29,587 nucleotides of DNA from JANNRR01 sp043736155 (GTDB lineage Bacteria > Pseudomonadota > Alphaproteobacteria > Rhodobacterales > Rhodobacteraceae): positions 1-29,587 of the forward strand of contig JAYTDA010000286.1 of the NCBI GenBank assembly GCA_043736155.1, given 5' to 3'. The first letter of the stretch is position 1; each line of letters opens with the position of its first letter. The translations under genes were made by a program, and so were the position numbers. Shown piece by piece: positions 8,014 through 16,034 of the stretch. Under the pieces are notes generated by a model. It was not told the DNA's origin and did no database searches. It saw only the letters and a list, made by a program, of their open reading frames with translations.

Positions 8014-9279
8014 ATGGCAAGTAACTCCGGCAGCGACAGCAAGAACACGCTTTACTGCTCATTCTGTGGCAAAAGCCAGCACGAGGTCCGCAAGCTGATT
8101 GCCGGGCCGACCGTGTTCATCTGTGATGAATGCGTTGAACTGTGCATGGATATCATCCGGGAAGAGACCAAGACATCGGCGCTGAAAGCCACCGATGGCG
8201 TGCCGACCCCGCGTGACATCTGCAAAGTGCTGGATGATTATGTGATCGGCCAGATTCACGCCAAACGCGTGCTGTCGGTCGCAGTTCACAACCATTACAA
8301 GCGGCTGAAACATGCCAGCAAATCCAGCGACATCGAACTGTCGAAAAGCAATATCCTGCTGATCGGCCCGACCGGCTGCGGCAAGACGCTGCTGGCGCAG
8401 ACCTTGGCGCGGATTCTGGATGTGCCGTTTACCATGGCCGATGCCACCACCCTGACCGAAGCCGGTTATGTCGGTGAGGACGTGGAAAACATCATTCTGA
8501 AGCTGTTGCAGGCGTCGGAATATAATGTTGAACGCGCCCAACGCGGCATCGTCTATATCGATGAAGTCGACAAGATCACCCGCAAGTCCGACAATCCCTC
8601 GATCACCCGCGATGTGTCGGGCGAAGGCGTGCAACAGGCGCTGCTGAAGATCATGGAAGGCACCATTGCTTCGGTACCGCCCCAAGGGGGTCGCAAGCAT
8701 CCGCAGCAGGAATTCCTGCAGGTGGATACCACCAACATTCTGTTCATCTGCGGAGGTGCCTTTGCCGGGCTGGAAAAGATCATCGCACAGCGCGGCAAGG
8801 GGTCCGGCATCGGCTTTGGTGCCGATGTCAAAGACCCGGAAAGCCGGGGCGTTGGTGAAATGTTCAAGGAACTGGAGCCGGAAGACCTGCTGAAATTTGG
8901 CCTGATCCCGGAATTCGTCGGTCGTTTGCCGGTTCTGGCCACGCTGACTGATCTGGATGAAGACGCGCTGGTGACCATTCTGACCGAGCCGAAGAACGCG
9001 CTGGTCAAGCAATATCAGCGGCTGTTCGAGATCGAAGGCGTGTCGCTGAGCTTTACCGACGATTCGCTGCGCGCCATTGCCCGCCGCGCAATCAAGCGGA
9101 AAACCGGCGCACGCGGGTTGCGCTCGATCATGGAAGATATCCTGCTGGATACCATGTTCGAACTGCCTGGCATGTCATCGGTGGATGAGGTGGTGGTGAA
9201 TGAGGAGGCGGTGAACGTCGGCTCCAAACCGCTGCTGGTTTACAAGGATACCCGCAAGGAACCGGCAACGGCGGGGTGA
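8014..9279 (+). CDS. clpX: ATP-dependent Clp protease ATP-binding subunit ClpX
   Basis: A 421-residue AAA+ unfoldase that recognises tagged substrates and threads them into ClpP. It has an N-terminal zinc-binding domain (Cys15, 18, 37, 40), Walker A GPTGCGKT (118-125), pore-1 loop GYVG (151-154), Walker B VYIDEVDK (about 180-187), RKH pore motif (227-229) and the ClpP-docking IGF loop (266-268, within GSGIGFGAD). All canonical features are intact. The ATG at 8014 has AGAGGG upstream and gives the standard MASNSGSDSKNTLYCSFCGK start. An in-frame ATG at 7933 is too long for the family. The 158-bp spacer after clpP contains a short TTGGCATT tandem repeat but no convincing promoter. Confidence 0.98.
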   Translation: MASNSGSDSKNTLYCSFCGKSQHEVRKLIAGPTVFICDECVELCMDIIREETKTSALKATDGVPTPRDICKVLDDYVIGQIHAKRVLSVAVHNHYKRLKHASKSSDIELSKSNILLIGPTGCGKTLLAQTLARILDVPFTMADATTLTEAGYVGEDVENIILKLLQASEYNVERAQRGIVYIDEVDKITRKSDNPSITRDVSGEGVQQALLKIMEGTIASVPPQGGRKHPQQEFLQVDTTNILFICGGAFAGLEKIIAQRGKGSGIGFGADVKDPESRGVGEMFKELEPEDLLKFGLIPEFVGRLPVLATLTDLDEDALVTILTEPKNALVKQYQRLFEIEGVSLSFTDDSLRAIARRAIKRKTGARGLRSIMEDILLDTMFELPGMSSVDEVVVNEEAVNVGSKPLLVYKDTRKEPATAG

Positions 9280-9348
9280 CCGTCGTGTCGGACCACTGGA
9301 CCTTGCCGGCTGGTTCGGCCATACCTCGCCAAACTCCGGGAGAAACCG

Positions 9349-9732
9349 ATGGCTCTGCTCAACACCCTGCTGCGCGCCGTGACCTGGTGGAATGGCCAGA
9401 CGCTCAACACCCAGCTTTTCACCTGGCGCAACGGGGTCAGGGTCGGCGAAGATGATCAGGGCAACCGCTTTTTCCAGACGAAAGATGGCGCGCGCCGCTG
9501 GGTGATTTTCAACGGCGAGGCAGAAGCCAGCCGGGTGTCGCCCGATTGGCATGGCTGGCTGCACCACACCTGGGATCAGCCGCCGACCGTGAAACCGCTG
9601 ACCCACAAGCCTTGGGAAAAACCGCATCAGGAAAACCTGACCGGCAGCCCGGCCGCCTATGCCCCGCCCGGGTCGATCCGCTCCGGCGTCCCGGCAGCGC
9701 GGCGCGACTATGAGGCGTGGCAGCCGGAGTAG
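9349..9732 (+). CDS. NADH:ubiquinone oxidoreductase subunit NDUFA12 family protein
   Basis: A 127-residue accessory subunit of respiratory complex I, homologous to mitochondrial NDUFA12/B17.2 and typical of alphaproteobacteria. The family signature is seen in the N-terminal half (TWWNGQTLNTQLFTWRNG, then VGEDDQGNRFFQ and RRWVIFNGEAEASRV) followed by the WHGWLHHTWD segment and a proline-rich C-terminus. GGGAG precedes the ATG. mlaD starts directly after the stop codon, so the two are probably co-transcribed with the DUF2155 gene. This linkage recurs in Rhodobacteraceae. Confidence 0.92.
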   Translation: MALLNTLLRAVTWWNGQTLNTQLFTWRNGVRVGEDDQGNRFFQTKDGARRWVIFNGEAEASRVSPDWHGWLHHTWDQPPTVKPLTHKPWEKPHQENLTGSPAAYAPPGSIRSGVPAARRDYEAWQPE

Positions 9733-10206
9733 ATGAAAATGGCTGAAAACACCGTTGAAGTGATCACCGGCGGTCTGGTTCTGGCCGCAGCTGTGGGTTT
9801 CGTGATCTATGCCGGACAGGCCACCGGATTCAGCCGCGCCCCTGACAGCTACCCGCTGAAGGCCAGCTTTCGCTCGGTAGAGGGCGTGACCCTTGGCACG
9901 GATGTGCGGCTGGCCGGGGTAAAGATCGGTTCGATCACCGCGATGGACCTTAATCCGGCGACCTTTTTCGCCGATGCGACGATTTCGGTGAAACAGGGCA
10001 TTGCACTGCCCGAGGATTCGGCGATTCTGATTTCGTCCGAAGGTCTGCTGGGCGGCAATTTTATCGAAATCCTGCCGGGCGGCTCACCAGTCAATCTGGA
10101 ACCCGGGGCCGAAATCGAGGATACCCAGGGCGCGGTCAGCCTGATTTCGCTGCTGATGAAATTTGTCGGCGGGGCAGCTGCCGACCCTGCTGCACCCGCA
10201 CCATGA
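9733..10206 (+). CDS. mlaD: MlaD-type outer-membrane lipid asymmetry protein (MCE domain)
   Basis: A 157-residue MCE-domain protein, the periplasmic lipid-binding subunit of the Mla retrograde phospholipid transporter. The N-terminal membrane anchor spans about residues 10-27 (VITGGLVLAAAVGFVIYAG). The MCE core follows with LKASFRSVEGVTLGTDVRLAGVKIG in its sequence. The motif SSEGLLGGNFIEILPGG near residues 97-115 is typical. The start abuts the preceding stop, with MAEN two codons later as an alternative. The mlaE, mlaF and mlaB partners are not in the window. The stop overlaps the DUF2155 gene start by 4 nt (10203-10206). Confidence 0.93.
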   Translation: MKMAENTVEVITGGLVLAAAVGFVIYAGQATGFSRAPDSYPLKASFRSVEGVTLGTDVRLAGVKIGSITAMDLNPATFFADATISVKQGIALPEDSAILISSEGLLGGNFIEILPGGSPVNLEPGAEIEDTQGAVSLISLLMKFVGGAAADPAAPAP

Positions 10207-10574
10207 GGCTGGCACTTGCGCTTGCGCTGGTGGCTTTTCCGGCGATGGCGCAGGACACCACCGATGCGCCGGGTGCATTGCTGCGCGGGCTGGACAAGGT
10301 GTCCGGCATTGCCACCGATATCGAGATTATGGCCGGGGCCAGCGCCAAGCTGGGCCGGTTGGAGATTGCGCTGAGCAATTGCCGCTATCCCGCCAACGAC
10401 CCGTCCAGCAACGCCTATGCCCATCTGACCATCCGCGATCCACTGGCCAGTGCGGTGTCGTTTGATGGCTGGATGATCGCCTCGTCGCCGGCGCTGAATG
10501 CGCTGGATCATCCGCGCTACGACCTTTGGCTGCTGCGCTGTACCAATGTGGCAGCGTCGGGTGGTTCCGACTGA
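10203..10574 (+). CDS. DUF2155-family exported protein
   Basis: A 123-residue protein with a Sec signal peptide (residues 1-16, MRLALALALVAFPAMA) and a mature domain resembling DUF2155. The recognisable features are the stretch ASAKLGRLEIALSNCRYP, the NAYAHLTIRD core, FDGWMIASSPALNALDHPRYDLWLLRC, and two cysteines that could form a disulphide. Function is unknown; a periplasmic location is inferred from the signal peptide. It starts in an ATGA overlap with mlaD. Its last 58 nt overlap the 3' end of the convergent aat gene. Confidence 0.88.
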   Translation: MRLALALALVAFPAMAQDTTDAPGALLRGLDKVSGIATDIEIMAGASAKLGRLEIALSNCRYPANDPSSNAYAHLTIRDPLASAVSFDGWMIASSPALNALDHPRYDLWLLRCTNVAASGGSD

Positions 10575-11158
10575 CGGTGAAAATCGGCGGTGGCGGCGAG
10601 TGCTTGCCGCAGCAACCGGTGATAGGTGTCGCGGCTGACCTCGACAGCCCCCAGGCTTTGCAGATGTGGGGTCAGGAACTGGGTGTCGAACAGGGTAAAG
10701 CCGCCGACCCGCAACCGGTCCACCAGATAGGCCAGCGCGATCTTCGACCCATCGGTGCGGCGGGAAAACATGCTTTCGCCGAAAAAAGCCCCGCCAAGCG
10801 CCACGCCATAGACTCCGCCGATCAGTTCGCCCCCATCCCAGACTTCCAGAGAATGGGCGTAGCCGCGTTCGTGCAACTGCTGATAAAGTGCAAAGATCGG
10901 CGTGTTGATCCAGGTCTCTGGTCGGTCGGCACAGGCGGCCAGCACACCTGCAAAATCGGTATTTGCTCGAATAGTATAAGCTTGGGCCAATATCCGTTGC
11001 CGCAATGAGCGCGAAATGTGGAAAGAGTCCAGCCGGAGAATCCCGCGCCGTTTGGGATCGACCCAAAAGATTTCAGTGTCTCCGCGGTTTTCGGCCATCG
11101 GAAAGATCCCGGCCGCATAGGCCTGCAACAGGATTTCCGGGGTGAGGTCTGGGTTCAT
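10517..11158 (-). CDS. aat: Leucyl/phenylalanyl-tRNA--protein transferase
   Basis: A 213-residue cytoplasmic enzyme that adds Leu or Phe from aminoacyl-tRNA to proteins bearing N-terminal Arg/Lys, creating primary N-degrons for ClpAP. Family hallmarks are LLQAYAAGIFPMAE near the N-terminus, FWVDPKRRGILRLD, ETWINTPIFALYQQLHERGYAHSLE and GGVYGVALGGAFFGESMFS. I chose ATG 11158 (MNPDLTPEILL), which matches the family length and start. The frame stays open to 11359 but that extension is basic and unconserved. The ribosome site is weak, so expression may depend on the accBC transcript 164 nt upstream. Confidence 0.95.
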   Translation of the reverse strand: MNPDLTPEILLQAYAAGIFPMAENRGDTEIFWVDPKRRGILRLDSFHISRSLRQRILAQAYTIRANTDFAGVLAACADRPETWINTPIFALYQQLHERGYAHSLEVWDGGELIGGVYGVALGGAFFGESMFSRRTDGSKIALAYLVDRLRVGGFTLFDTQFLTPHLQSLGAVEVSRDTYHRLLRQALAATADFHRQSEPPDAATLVQRSSQRS

Positions 11159-11248
11159 CGGGGCAACTGCCAAAAGGGCTGGTCCAAGGCTATTGCAATC
11201 TGCAACCCGGGCGCAATCCCGAACGCGTGGCGTCTTGCGCGAGTCGAG

Positions 11249-11269
11249 GTCCCGGCGCAGGGCCGGGAC
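11249..11269 (-). other. Hairpin in the accC-aat spacer
   Basis: GTCCCGGC (11249-11256) pairs with GCCGGGAC (11262-11269) around GCAGG, an 8-bp perfect stem in the 164-nt spacer between accC and aat. No U-run follows on the minus strand, so it is more likely an mRNA-processing or partial attenuation element than an intrinsic terminator. The rest of the spacer shows nothing recognisable. Confidence 0.4.
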
Positions 11270-11322
11270 GGCGCGGGATTTGGCGGCGATGGCGGTGCCG
11301 AAATGGCACCGGCGGCCGGGCC

Positions 11323-12669
11323 TTACCCCAGCTTTTCCGCCAGGAATTTTTCCAGCCAATGGATGTTGTAATTGCCCGCCAGCACATCCGGTTCTTCCAG
11401 CAGGGCATGGAACAGCGGCACCGTGGTATCGACACCATCCACAATCAACTCGCCAAGGGCGCGTTTCAGCCGGGCCAGAGCTTCGGGCCGGTCGCGGCCA
11501 TGCACGATCAGCTTGCCGATCAAGCTGTCGTAATAGGGCGGGATCGAATAGCCGCCATACAGCGCGCTATCCATCCGCACCCCCAGCCCGCCGGGGGCGT
11601 GGAACACCTTGACCTTGCCGGGGCAGGGCGAAAAGGCGGGCAGCTTTTCGGCATTGATCCGCACCTCGATGGCGTGGCCGTTGACCTGCAGATCACCTTG
11701 CGAAAAGCTCATCGGCAGGCCCGCCGCCACCCGGATCTGTTCGCGCACCAGATCGACGCCAAAGATCGCCTCGGTCACCGGATGTTCGACCTGCAGACGG
11801 GTGTTCATTTCGATGAAAAAGAATTCGCCGTTTTCATACAGGAATTCGATGGTTCCGGCGCCGATATAGTTGATCCGCGCCACCGCATCGGCGCAGACCT
11901 TGCCGATCCGCGCCCGGGTCGCAGCATCGATCACCGGCCCCGGTGCTTCTTCCAGCACCTTCTGGTGGCGGCGTTGCAGCGAACAGTCGCGCTCGCCCAG
12001 ATGCACCGCACCGCCCTTGCCATCGCCAAACACCTGAATTTCGATATGGCGCGGCGTGGTCAGGTATTTTTCCAGATAGACTTCATCGTTGCCAAAGGCC
12101 GATTTCGCCTCGGCGCGGGCGGAGCGAAAGGCAATCTCCAGTTCGGCCACGTTGTTGGCCACCTTCATCCCGCGGCCACCCCCACCGGCCGTCGCCTTGA
12201 TGATGATCGGGTAGCCGACTTTTTCGGCGACCTTCACCGCGTTTTCATAGTCCGGCACCCCGCCATCTGACCCCGGAACGCACGGCACCCCCAGCGCCTT
12301 CATCGTATCCTTGGCGGTGATCTTGTCGCCCATGATCCGGATATGTTCCGAGGTCGGGCCAATGAACGTGATGTCGTGATCTTCCAGAATCCGCACGAAA
12401 CTGGCGTTTTCCGACAGAAAGCCATAACCGGGATGGATCGCCTCGGCCCCGGTGATTTCACAGGCGGACACAATCGCCGGGATCGACAGATAGCTGTCAG
12501 ACGACGGCGGCGGCCCGATGCAGATCGCCTCATCCGCCATCCGCACATGCATGGCATCGCTGTCGGCGGTGGAATGAACGGCGACCGATTTGATCCCCAT
12601 TTCCCGCGCCGCACGGATCACCCGCAGCGCAATTTCTCCACGGTTGGCGATCAGGATTTTCTCGAACAT
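11323..12669 (-). CDS. accC: Acetyl-CoA carboxylase, biotin carboxylase subunit
   Basis: A 448-residue biotin carboxylase that uses ATP and bicarbonate to carboxylate biotin on AccB, the first half-reaction of fatty-acid synthesis. It has the N-terminal domain MFEKILIANRGEIALRVIRA, the ATP-grasp glycine-rich loop GGGGRGMKV, the EKYL segment, active-site residues around MNTRLQVEHPVTE, and a complete C-terminal domain (HAIEVRINAE). Length matches the family. accB lies 10 nt upstream on the same strand, the classic accBC operon. The open frame is intact. Confidence 0.98.
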   Translation of the reverse strand: MFEKILIANRGEIALRVIRAAREMGIKSVAVHSTADSDAMHVRMADEAICIGPPPSSDSYLSIPAIVSACEITGAEAIHPGYGFLSENASFVRILEDHDITFIGPTSEHIRIMGDKITAKDTMKALGVPCVPGSDGGVPDYENAVKVAEKVGYPIIIKATAGGGGRGMKVANNVAELEIAFRSARAEAKSAFGNDEVYLEKYLTTPRHIEIQVFGDGKGGAVHLGERDCSLQRRHQKVLEEAPGPVIDAATRARIGKVCADAVARINYIGAGTIEFLYENGEFFFIEMNTRLQVEHPVTEAIFGVDLVREQIRVAAGLPMSFSQGDLQVNGHAIEVRINAEKLPAFSPCPGKVKVFHAPGGLGVRMDSALYGGYSIPPYYDSLIGKLIVHGRDRPEALARLKRALGELIVDGVDTTVPLFHALLEEPDVLAGNYNIHWLEKFLAEKLG

Positions 12670-12679
12670 TCCCGAATCC

Positions 12680-13159
12680 TTATTCGATAATCATCAGGGG
12701 CGCGCCATATTCGACCGGCTTGCCGTCATCGATCAGGATGCGTTTGACGGTGCCCGAATGCGGCGAAGGGATCTGGTTCATCGTCTTCATCGCTTCGATG
12801 ATCAGCACGGTTTGCCCGGCGGTCACGCTGGACCCGACGCTGACAAATGGCTCTGACCCCGGTTCAGCCGACAGATAGGCGGTACCAACCATCGGCGAAG
12901 TCAAAGCCCCGGGGAGTTGCGCCGGATCGGTGTCAACCAAGGCCGCCACCACCGCCGCCGGTGCGGCCTGCGGTGCCATTTGGGCAACCGGGGCAGGGGC
13001 AGCCGCGATCATGGTGATCTGTTTCGACACCCGCACATTCAGGCTGTCATTTTCGCCATAGTCGCGTTTGACGGTCAGTTCTGTCAGGTCGTTCTTGTTC
13101 AACAGCTCAGCCAGCGCCTGAATGAAAGCCACGTCTGTTTCGTGCGGATGTTTGGTCAT
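12680..13159 (-). CDS. accB: Acetyl-CoA carboxylase, biotin carboxyl carrier protein
   Basis: A 159-residue carrier protein whose biotin moves CO2 between the biotin carboxylase and carboxyltransferase subunits. The N-terminal segment (FIQALAELLNKNDLTELTV) is followed by an Ala/Pro-rich linker (about 52-85) and a C-terminal lipoyl/biotinyl domain with Lys125 in IEAMKTMNQI, the biotin site. AMKT replaces the classic AMKM, as in other Rhodobacteraceae. I chose ATG 13159 with GGGGA upstream. Longer in-frame starts add a non-conserved N-terminus. A -10-like TATAAG (13226-13231, minus) could be the accBC promoter, though its -35 is weak. Confidence 0.96.
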   Translation of the reverse strand: MTKHPHETDVAFIQALAELLNKNDLTELTVKRDYGENDSLNVRVSKQITMIAAAPAPVAQMAPQAAPAAVVAALVDTDPAQLPGALTSPMVGTAYLSAEPGSEPFVSVGSSVTAGQTVLIIEAMKTMNQIPSPHSGTVKRILIDDGKPVEYGAPLMIIE

Positions 13160-13286
13160 GTCGTCCCCGATGCGGTCTTGGCTGCCCGTCTTGTGCCCTG
13201 TTGCCCGTGCTGCCAGGCTCATCCGCTTATACGGTAGCCATGCTTGGGTGGGAAGCACCAGTTGCGATTTTGCCCCTGCCAAAGGG

Positions 13287-13314
13287 TTGGCTGCAAAATT
13301 TACCGTTTGATAAA
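13287..13314 (+). promoter_or_regulatory. Candidate preTA promoter with overlapping inverted repeat
   Basis: TTGGCT (13287-13292), a 16-nt spacer and GATAAA (13309-13314) form a plausible sigma-70 promoter, placing transcription start near 13321. This agrees with translation starting at the TTG at 13368 rather than the ATG at 13326. An inverted repeat GCCAA-AGGG-TTGGC (13278-13291) overlaps the -35 and could be an operator. It does not fit the RutR consensus. Confidence 0.4.
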
Positions 13315-13367
13315 AAAACCAAACCATGGCAGTTTTTCAGGGCCAGCAGATCGCAACGGAGGCCGCC

Positions 13368-14645
13368 TTGACCCACAGCCCGCTGACCCCCGGTAACGTT
13401 GCAGGGCGGCTGCCCGATGCCACCTTAGCTGCGAATTTCGCCGATATTGCCCCGATGTTCGGTGTGCACGAGGCGCAGGTGGCGGCGGATCGCTGCTATT
13501 TCTGCTATGACGCCCCCTGCATCACCGCTTGCCCGACCTCGATCGACATTCCGCTGTTCATCCGCCAGATCGCCACCGATACGCCGGAGGCTGCGGCCCG
13601 CACGATCTTTGGCCAGAACATTCTCGGCGGCATCTGCGCCCGGGTTTGCCCCACCGAAACCCTGTGTGAACAGGCCTGCGTGCGCGAAGCCGCCGAGGGC
13701 AAACCGGTGGAAATCGGCCGGTTGCAGCGGTTTGCCACCGATATATTGATGGCCGAGGCGGGGCACCCCTTTACCCGCGCGGCCTCGACCGGAAAACGGG
13801 TGGCCGTGGTGGGCGCCGGCCCCGCAGGCCTTGCCTGTGCCCACCGGTTGGCGCTGCATGGCCATGACGTCACGATTTACGAGCGTCGGGCCAAGCCGGG
13901 TGGCCTGAACGAATATGGCATTGCCGCCTACAAGGCTGCTGGCAACTTTGCCGCGCGCGAGGTCGACTGGCTGCTGCAGATCGGCGGCATCACCATAACG
14001 GCGGGCGCGTTGGGCCGCGATGTCACCCTTGCCGCGCTGGAGGCGGCATTTGATGCGGTGTTTCTGGGGATCGGCCTGGGCGGCGTCAATGCGCTGAACA
14101 TCCCCGGCGCAGACCTGCCGCATGTCCGCAATGCCGTGGATTTCATTGCCGAATTGCGTCAGGCCGGGACGCTTTCCTCCCTCCCGGTCGGGCGTGATGT
14201 GGTGGTCATCGGCGGCGGCATGACCGCCGTCGATGCCGCCGTGCAGAGCAAACTGCTGGGGGCAGCGACTGTCACTATGGTGTATCGGCGCGGAAAAGAG
14301 AAGATGAGCGCCAGCCGGTATGAACAGGACCATGCCACCGCCTCGGGGGTAAAGATCATCTATGGCGCTGCGCCAAAGGCGATCAGATCTGACGGTGTGA
14401 CGTTTGCCTATGAAACCGGCGAAACCTTTACCCTGCCCGCCGATCAGGTTCTGAAAGCCATTGGCCAGACCCTGCCCGCTGCCCTGATGGCGCGCGAAGG
14501 CGCCAAAATGACCCGCCGCGTTGGCAAGGTCTGGGCCGGGGGCGATTGTGCGGCGGGGGGGGAAGACCTGACGGTGACCGCCGTGGCCGAAGGGCGCGAT
14601 GCGGCGGAAGCGATCAACGCAACCTTGACAGGGGCGGCGGTGTGA
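13368..14645 (+). CDS. preT: NAD(P)-dependent dihydropyrimidine dehydrogenase subunit PreT
   Basis: A 425-residue flavin/Fe-S subunit that takes electrons from NAD(P)H and passes them to PreA for reduction of uracil/thymine to the dihydropyrimidine. It resembles GltD and the N-terminal half of mammalian DPD. Two cysteine clusters (43, 46, 51, 55 and 90, 94, 100, 104) bind 4Fe-4S centres. FAD binds at VVGAGPAGLACA (about 147-158) and NAD(P)H at VVVIGGGMTAVDAA. I chose TTG 13368 because GGAGG (13358-13362) sits at ideal spacing. The in-frame ATG at 13326 adds 14 residues and has no Shine-Dalgarno. preA follows after 24 nt. Confidence 0.95.
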   Translation: MTHSPLTPGNVAGRLPDATLAANFADIAPMFGVHEAQVAADRCYFCYDAPCITACPTSIDIPLFIRQIATDTPEAAARTIFGQNILGGICARVCPTETLCEQACVREAAEGKPVEIGRLQRFATDILMAEAGHPFTRAASTGKRVAVVGAGPAGLACAHRLALHGHDVTIYERRAKPGGLNEYGIAAYKAAGNFAAREVDWLLQIGGITITAGALGRDVTLAALEAAFDAVFLGIGLGGVNALNIPGADLPHVRNAVDFIAELRQAGTLSSLPVGRDVVVIGGGMTAVDAAVQSKLLGAATVTMVYRRGKEKMSASRYEQDHATASGVKIIYGAAPKAIRSDGVTFAYETGETFTLPADQVLKAIGQTLPAALMAREGAKMTRRVGKVWAGGDCAAGGEDLTVTAVAEGRDAAEAINATLTGAAV

Positions 14646-14669
14646 ACCCCGCCCTACGGAGGGCTTTCC

Positions 14670-15968
14670 ATGGCTGACCTCAGATCAAACTTCATCGGCA
14701 TCAAATCCCCGAACCCGTTCTGGCTGGCATCGGCCCCGCCGACCGACAAGGCCTATAATGTCGAGCGCGCCTATGCGGCGGGCTGGGGCGGGGTGGTTTG
14801 GAAGACGCTGGGGTCCGAAGGGCCGCCGGTGGTCAATGTCAACGGGCCGCGTTACGGCGCGATCTGGGGGGCGGACCGGCGGCTATTGGGGTTGAACAAC
14901 ATCGAACTGATCACCGACCGGCCGTTGCAGGTGAACCTGGATGAGATCAAGGCGGTCAAGCGCAAATGGCGTGACCGGGCTTTGGTGATTTCCCTGATGG
15001 TGCCGTGTGATGAGGATAGTTGGCGCGACATCCTGCAAAGGATCGAAGATACCGAAGCCGACGGGGTCGAGCTGAACTTTGGCTGCCCGCATGGCATGGC
15101 CGAACGCGGCATGGGGTCGGCGGTGGGGCAGGTGCCGGAATATATCGAAATGGTGACGCGCTGGGTGAAAAAGCACAGCCGGATGCCCTGCATCGTCAAG
15201 CTGACGCCGAATGTGACCAGCATCCTTGGGCCAGCCGGTGCGGCGAAAAACGGCGGGGCCGATGCAGTATCGCTGATCAACACCATCAATTCGATCACAA
15301 GCGTGAACCTGGACTCGTTCAGCCCGGAGCCGATGATTGACGGCAAGGGCACCCACGGCGGCTATTGCGGCCCGGCAGTAAGGCCGATTGCGCTGAACAT
15401 GGTGGCCGAGATTGCGCGCAGCCGCGAAACCGCAGGAATTGCGATCAGCGGCATCGGCGGCATCACCACCTGGCGCGATGCGGCGGAGTTCATCGCGCTG
15501 GGGGCTGGCAATGTGCAGGTTTGCACCGCAGCGATGACCTATGGCTTCAAGATCGTGCAAGAGATGATGTCCGGCCTGTCGCAGTATCTCGATGAAAAAG
15601 AACTGAGTCTGGACGATCTGGTCGGCCGCGCGGTGCCGAATGTGACCGACTGGCAATATCTGAACCTGAACTATGTGACCAAGGCACGGATCGACCCCGA
15701 TGCCTGCATCAAATGCGGGCGCTGCTATGCGGCGTGCGAGGATACCAGCCATCAGGCGATTGCGATGAAACCGGGCCGGGTGTTCGAGGTGATGGATGAT
15801 GAATGCGTCGCCTGCAACCTGTGCGTCAACGTCTGCCCGGTGGCCGATTGCATCACCATGGTGGAACTGCCGATCGGCACCGTGGATGCCCGCACCGGCA
15901 AAAAGGTGGCGGATTATGCCAACTGGACCAGCCATCCCAACAACCCCTCGGCCCGGGCGGCTGAATAG
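14670..15968 (+). CDS. preA: NAD-dependent dihydropyrimidine dehydrogenase subunit PreA
   Basis: A 432-residue catalytic subunit that reduces uracil or thymine at an FMN TIM barrel using electrons from PreT, the first step of reductive pyrimidine breakdown. The active-site loop reads ELNFGCPHGMAERGMG. Cys139 corresponds to the catalytic Cys671 of mammalian DPD, and the following Pro-His is kept, but the preceding Ser of DPD is Gly here. Two C-terminal ferredoxin-like motifs are visible: CIKCGRCYAAC from about residue 346 and CVACNLCVNVCP from about 379. GGAGGG precedes the ATG. The gene faces a minus-strand gene after a 66-bp spacer. Confidence 0.97.
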   Translation: MADLRSNFIGIKSPNPFWLASAPPTDKAYNVERAYAAGWGGVVWKTLGSEGPPVVNVNGPRYGAIWGADRRLLGLNNIELITDRPLQVNLDEIKAVKRKWRDRALVISLMVPCDEDSWRDILQRIEDTEADGVELNFGCPHGMAERGMGSAVGQVPEYIEMVTRWVKKHSRMPCIVKLTPNVTSILGPAGAAKNGGADAVSLINTINSITSVNLDSFSPEPMIDGKGTHGGYCGPAVRPIALNMVAEIARSRETAGIAISGIGGITTWRDAAEFIALGAGNVQVCTAAMTYGFKIVQEMMSGLSQYLDEKELSLDDLVGRAVPNVTDWQYLNLNYVTKARIDPDACIKCGRCYAACEDTSHQAIAMKPGRVFEVMDDECVACNLCVNVCPVADCITMVELPIGTVDARTGKKVADYANWTSHPNNPSARAAE

Positions 15969-16001
15969 CGTGGCGTGATCCTGCGGTGCGAAATCCTTGC
16001 C

Positions 16002-16025
16002 TCCGGTTCCAATCCGGAACCTGGA
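16002..16025. terminator. Weak hairpin in convergent spacer after preA
   Basis: GGTTCC (16005-16010) pairs with GGAACC (16016-16021) around AATCC. A further TCC/GGA step is possible across a one-base bulge. It lies in the 66-bp gap between the convergent ends of preA and the unknown gene at 16035-16673, where a bidirectional terminator would be expected. It lacks a U-run. Confidence 0.3.
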
Positions 16026-16034
16026 TAAGGTGAT

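Noticed and set aside
13278..13291. GCCAA-AGGG-TTGGC as a RutR box before preT
   Set aside because: Centred alignment with TTGACCANNTGGTCAA matches at few positions. It is recorded only as an unassigned inverted repeat over the -35 of the candidate promoter.
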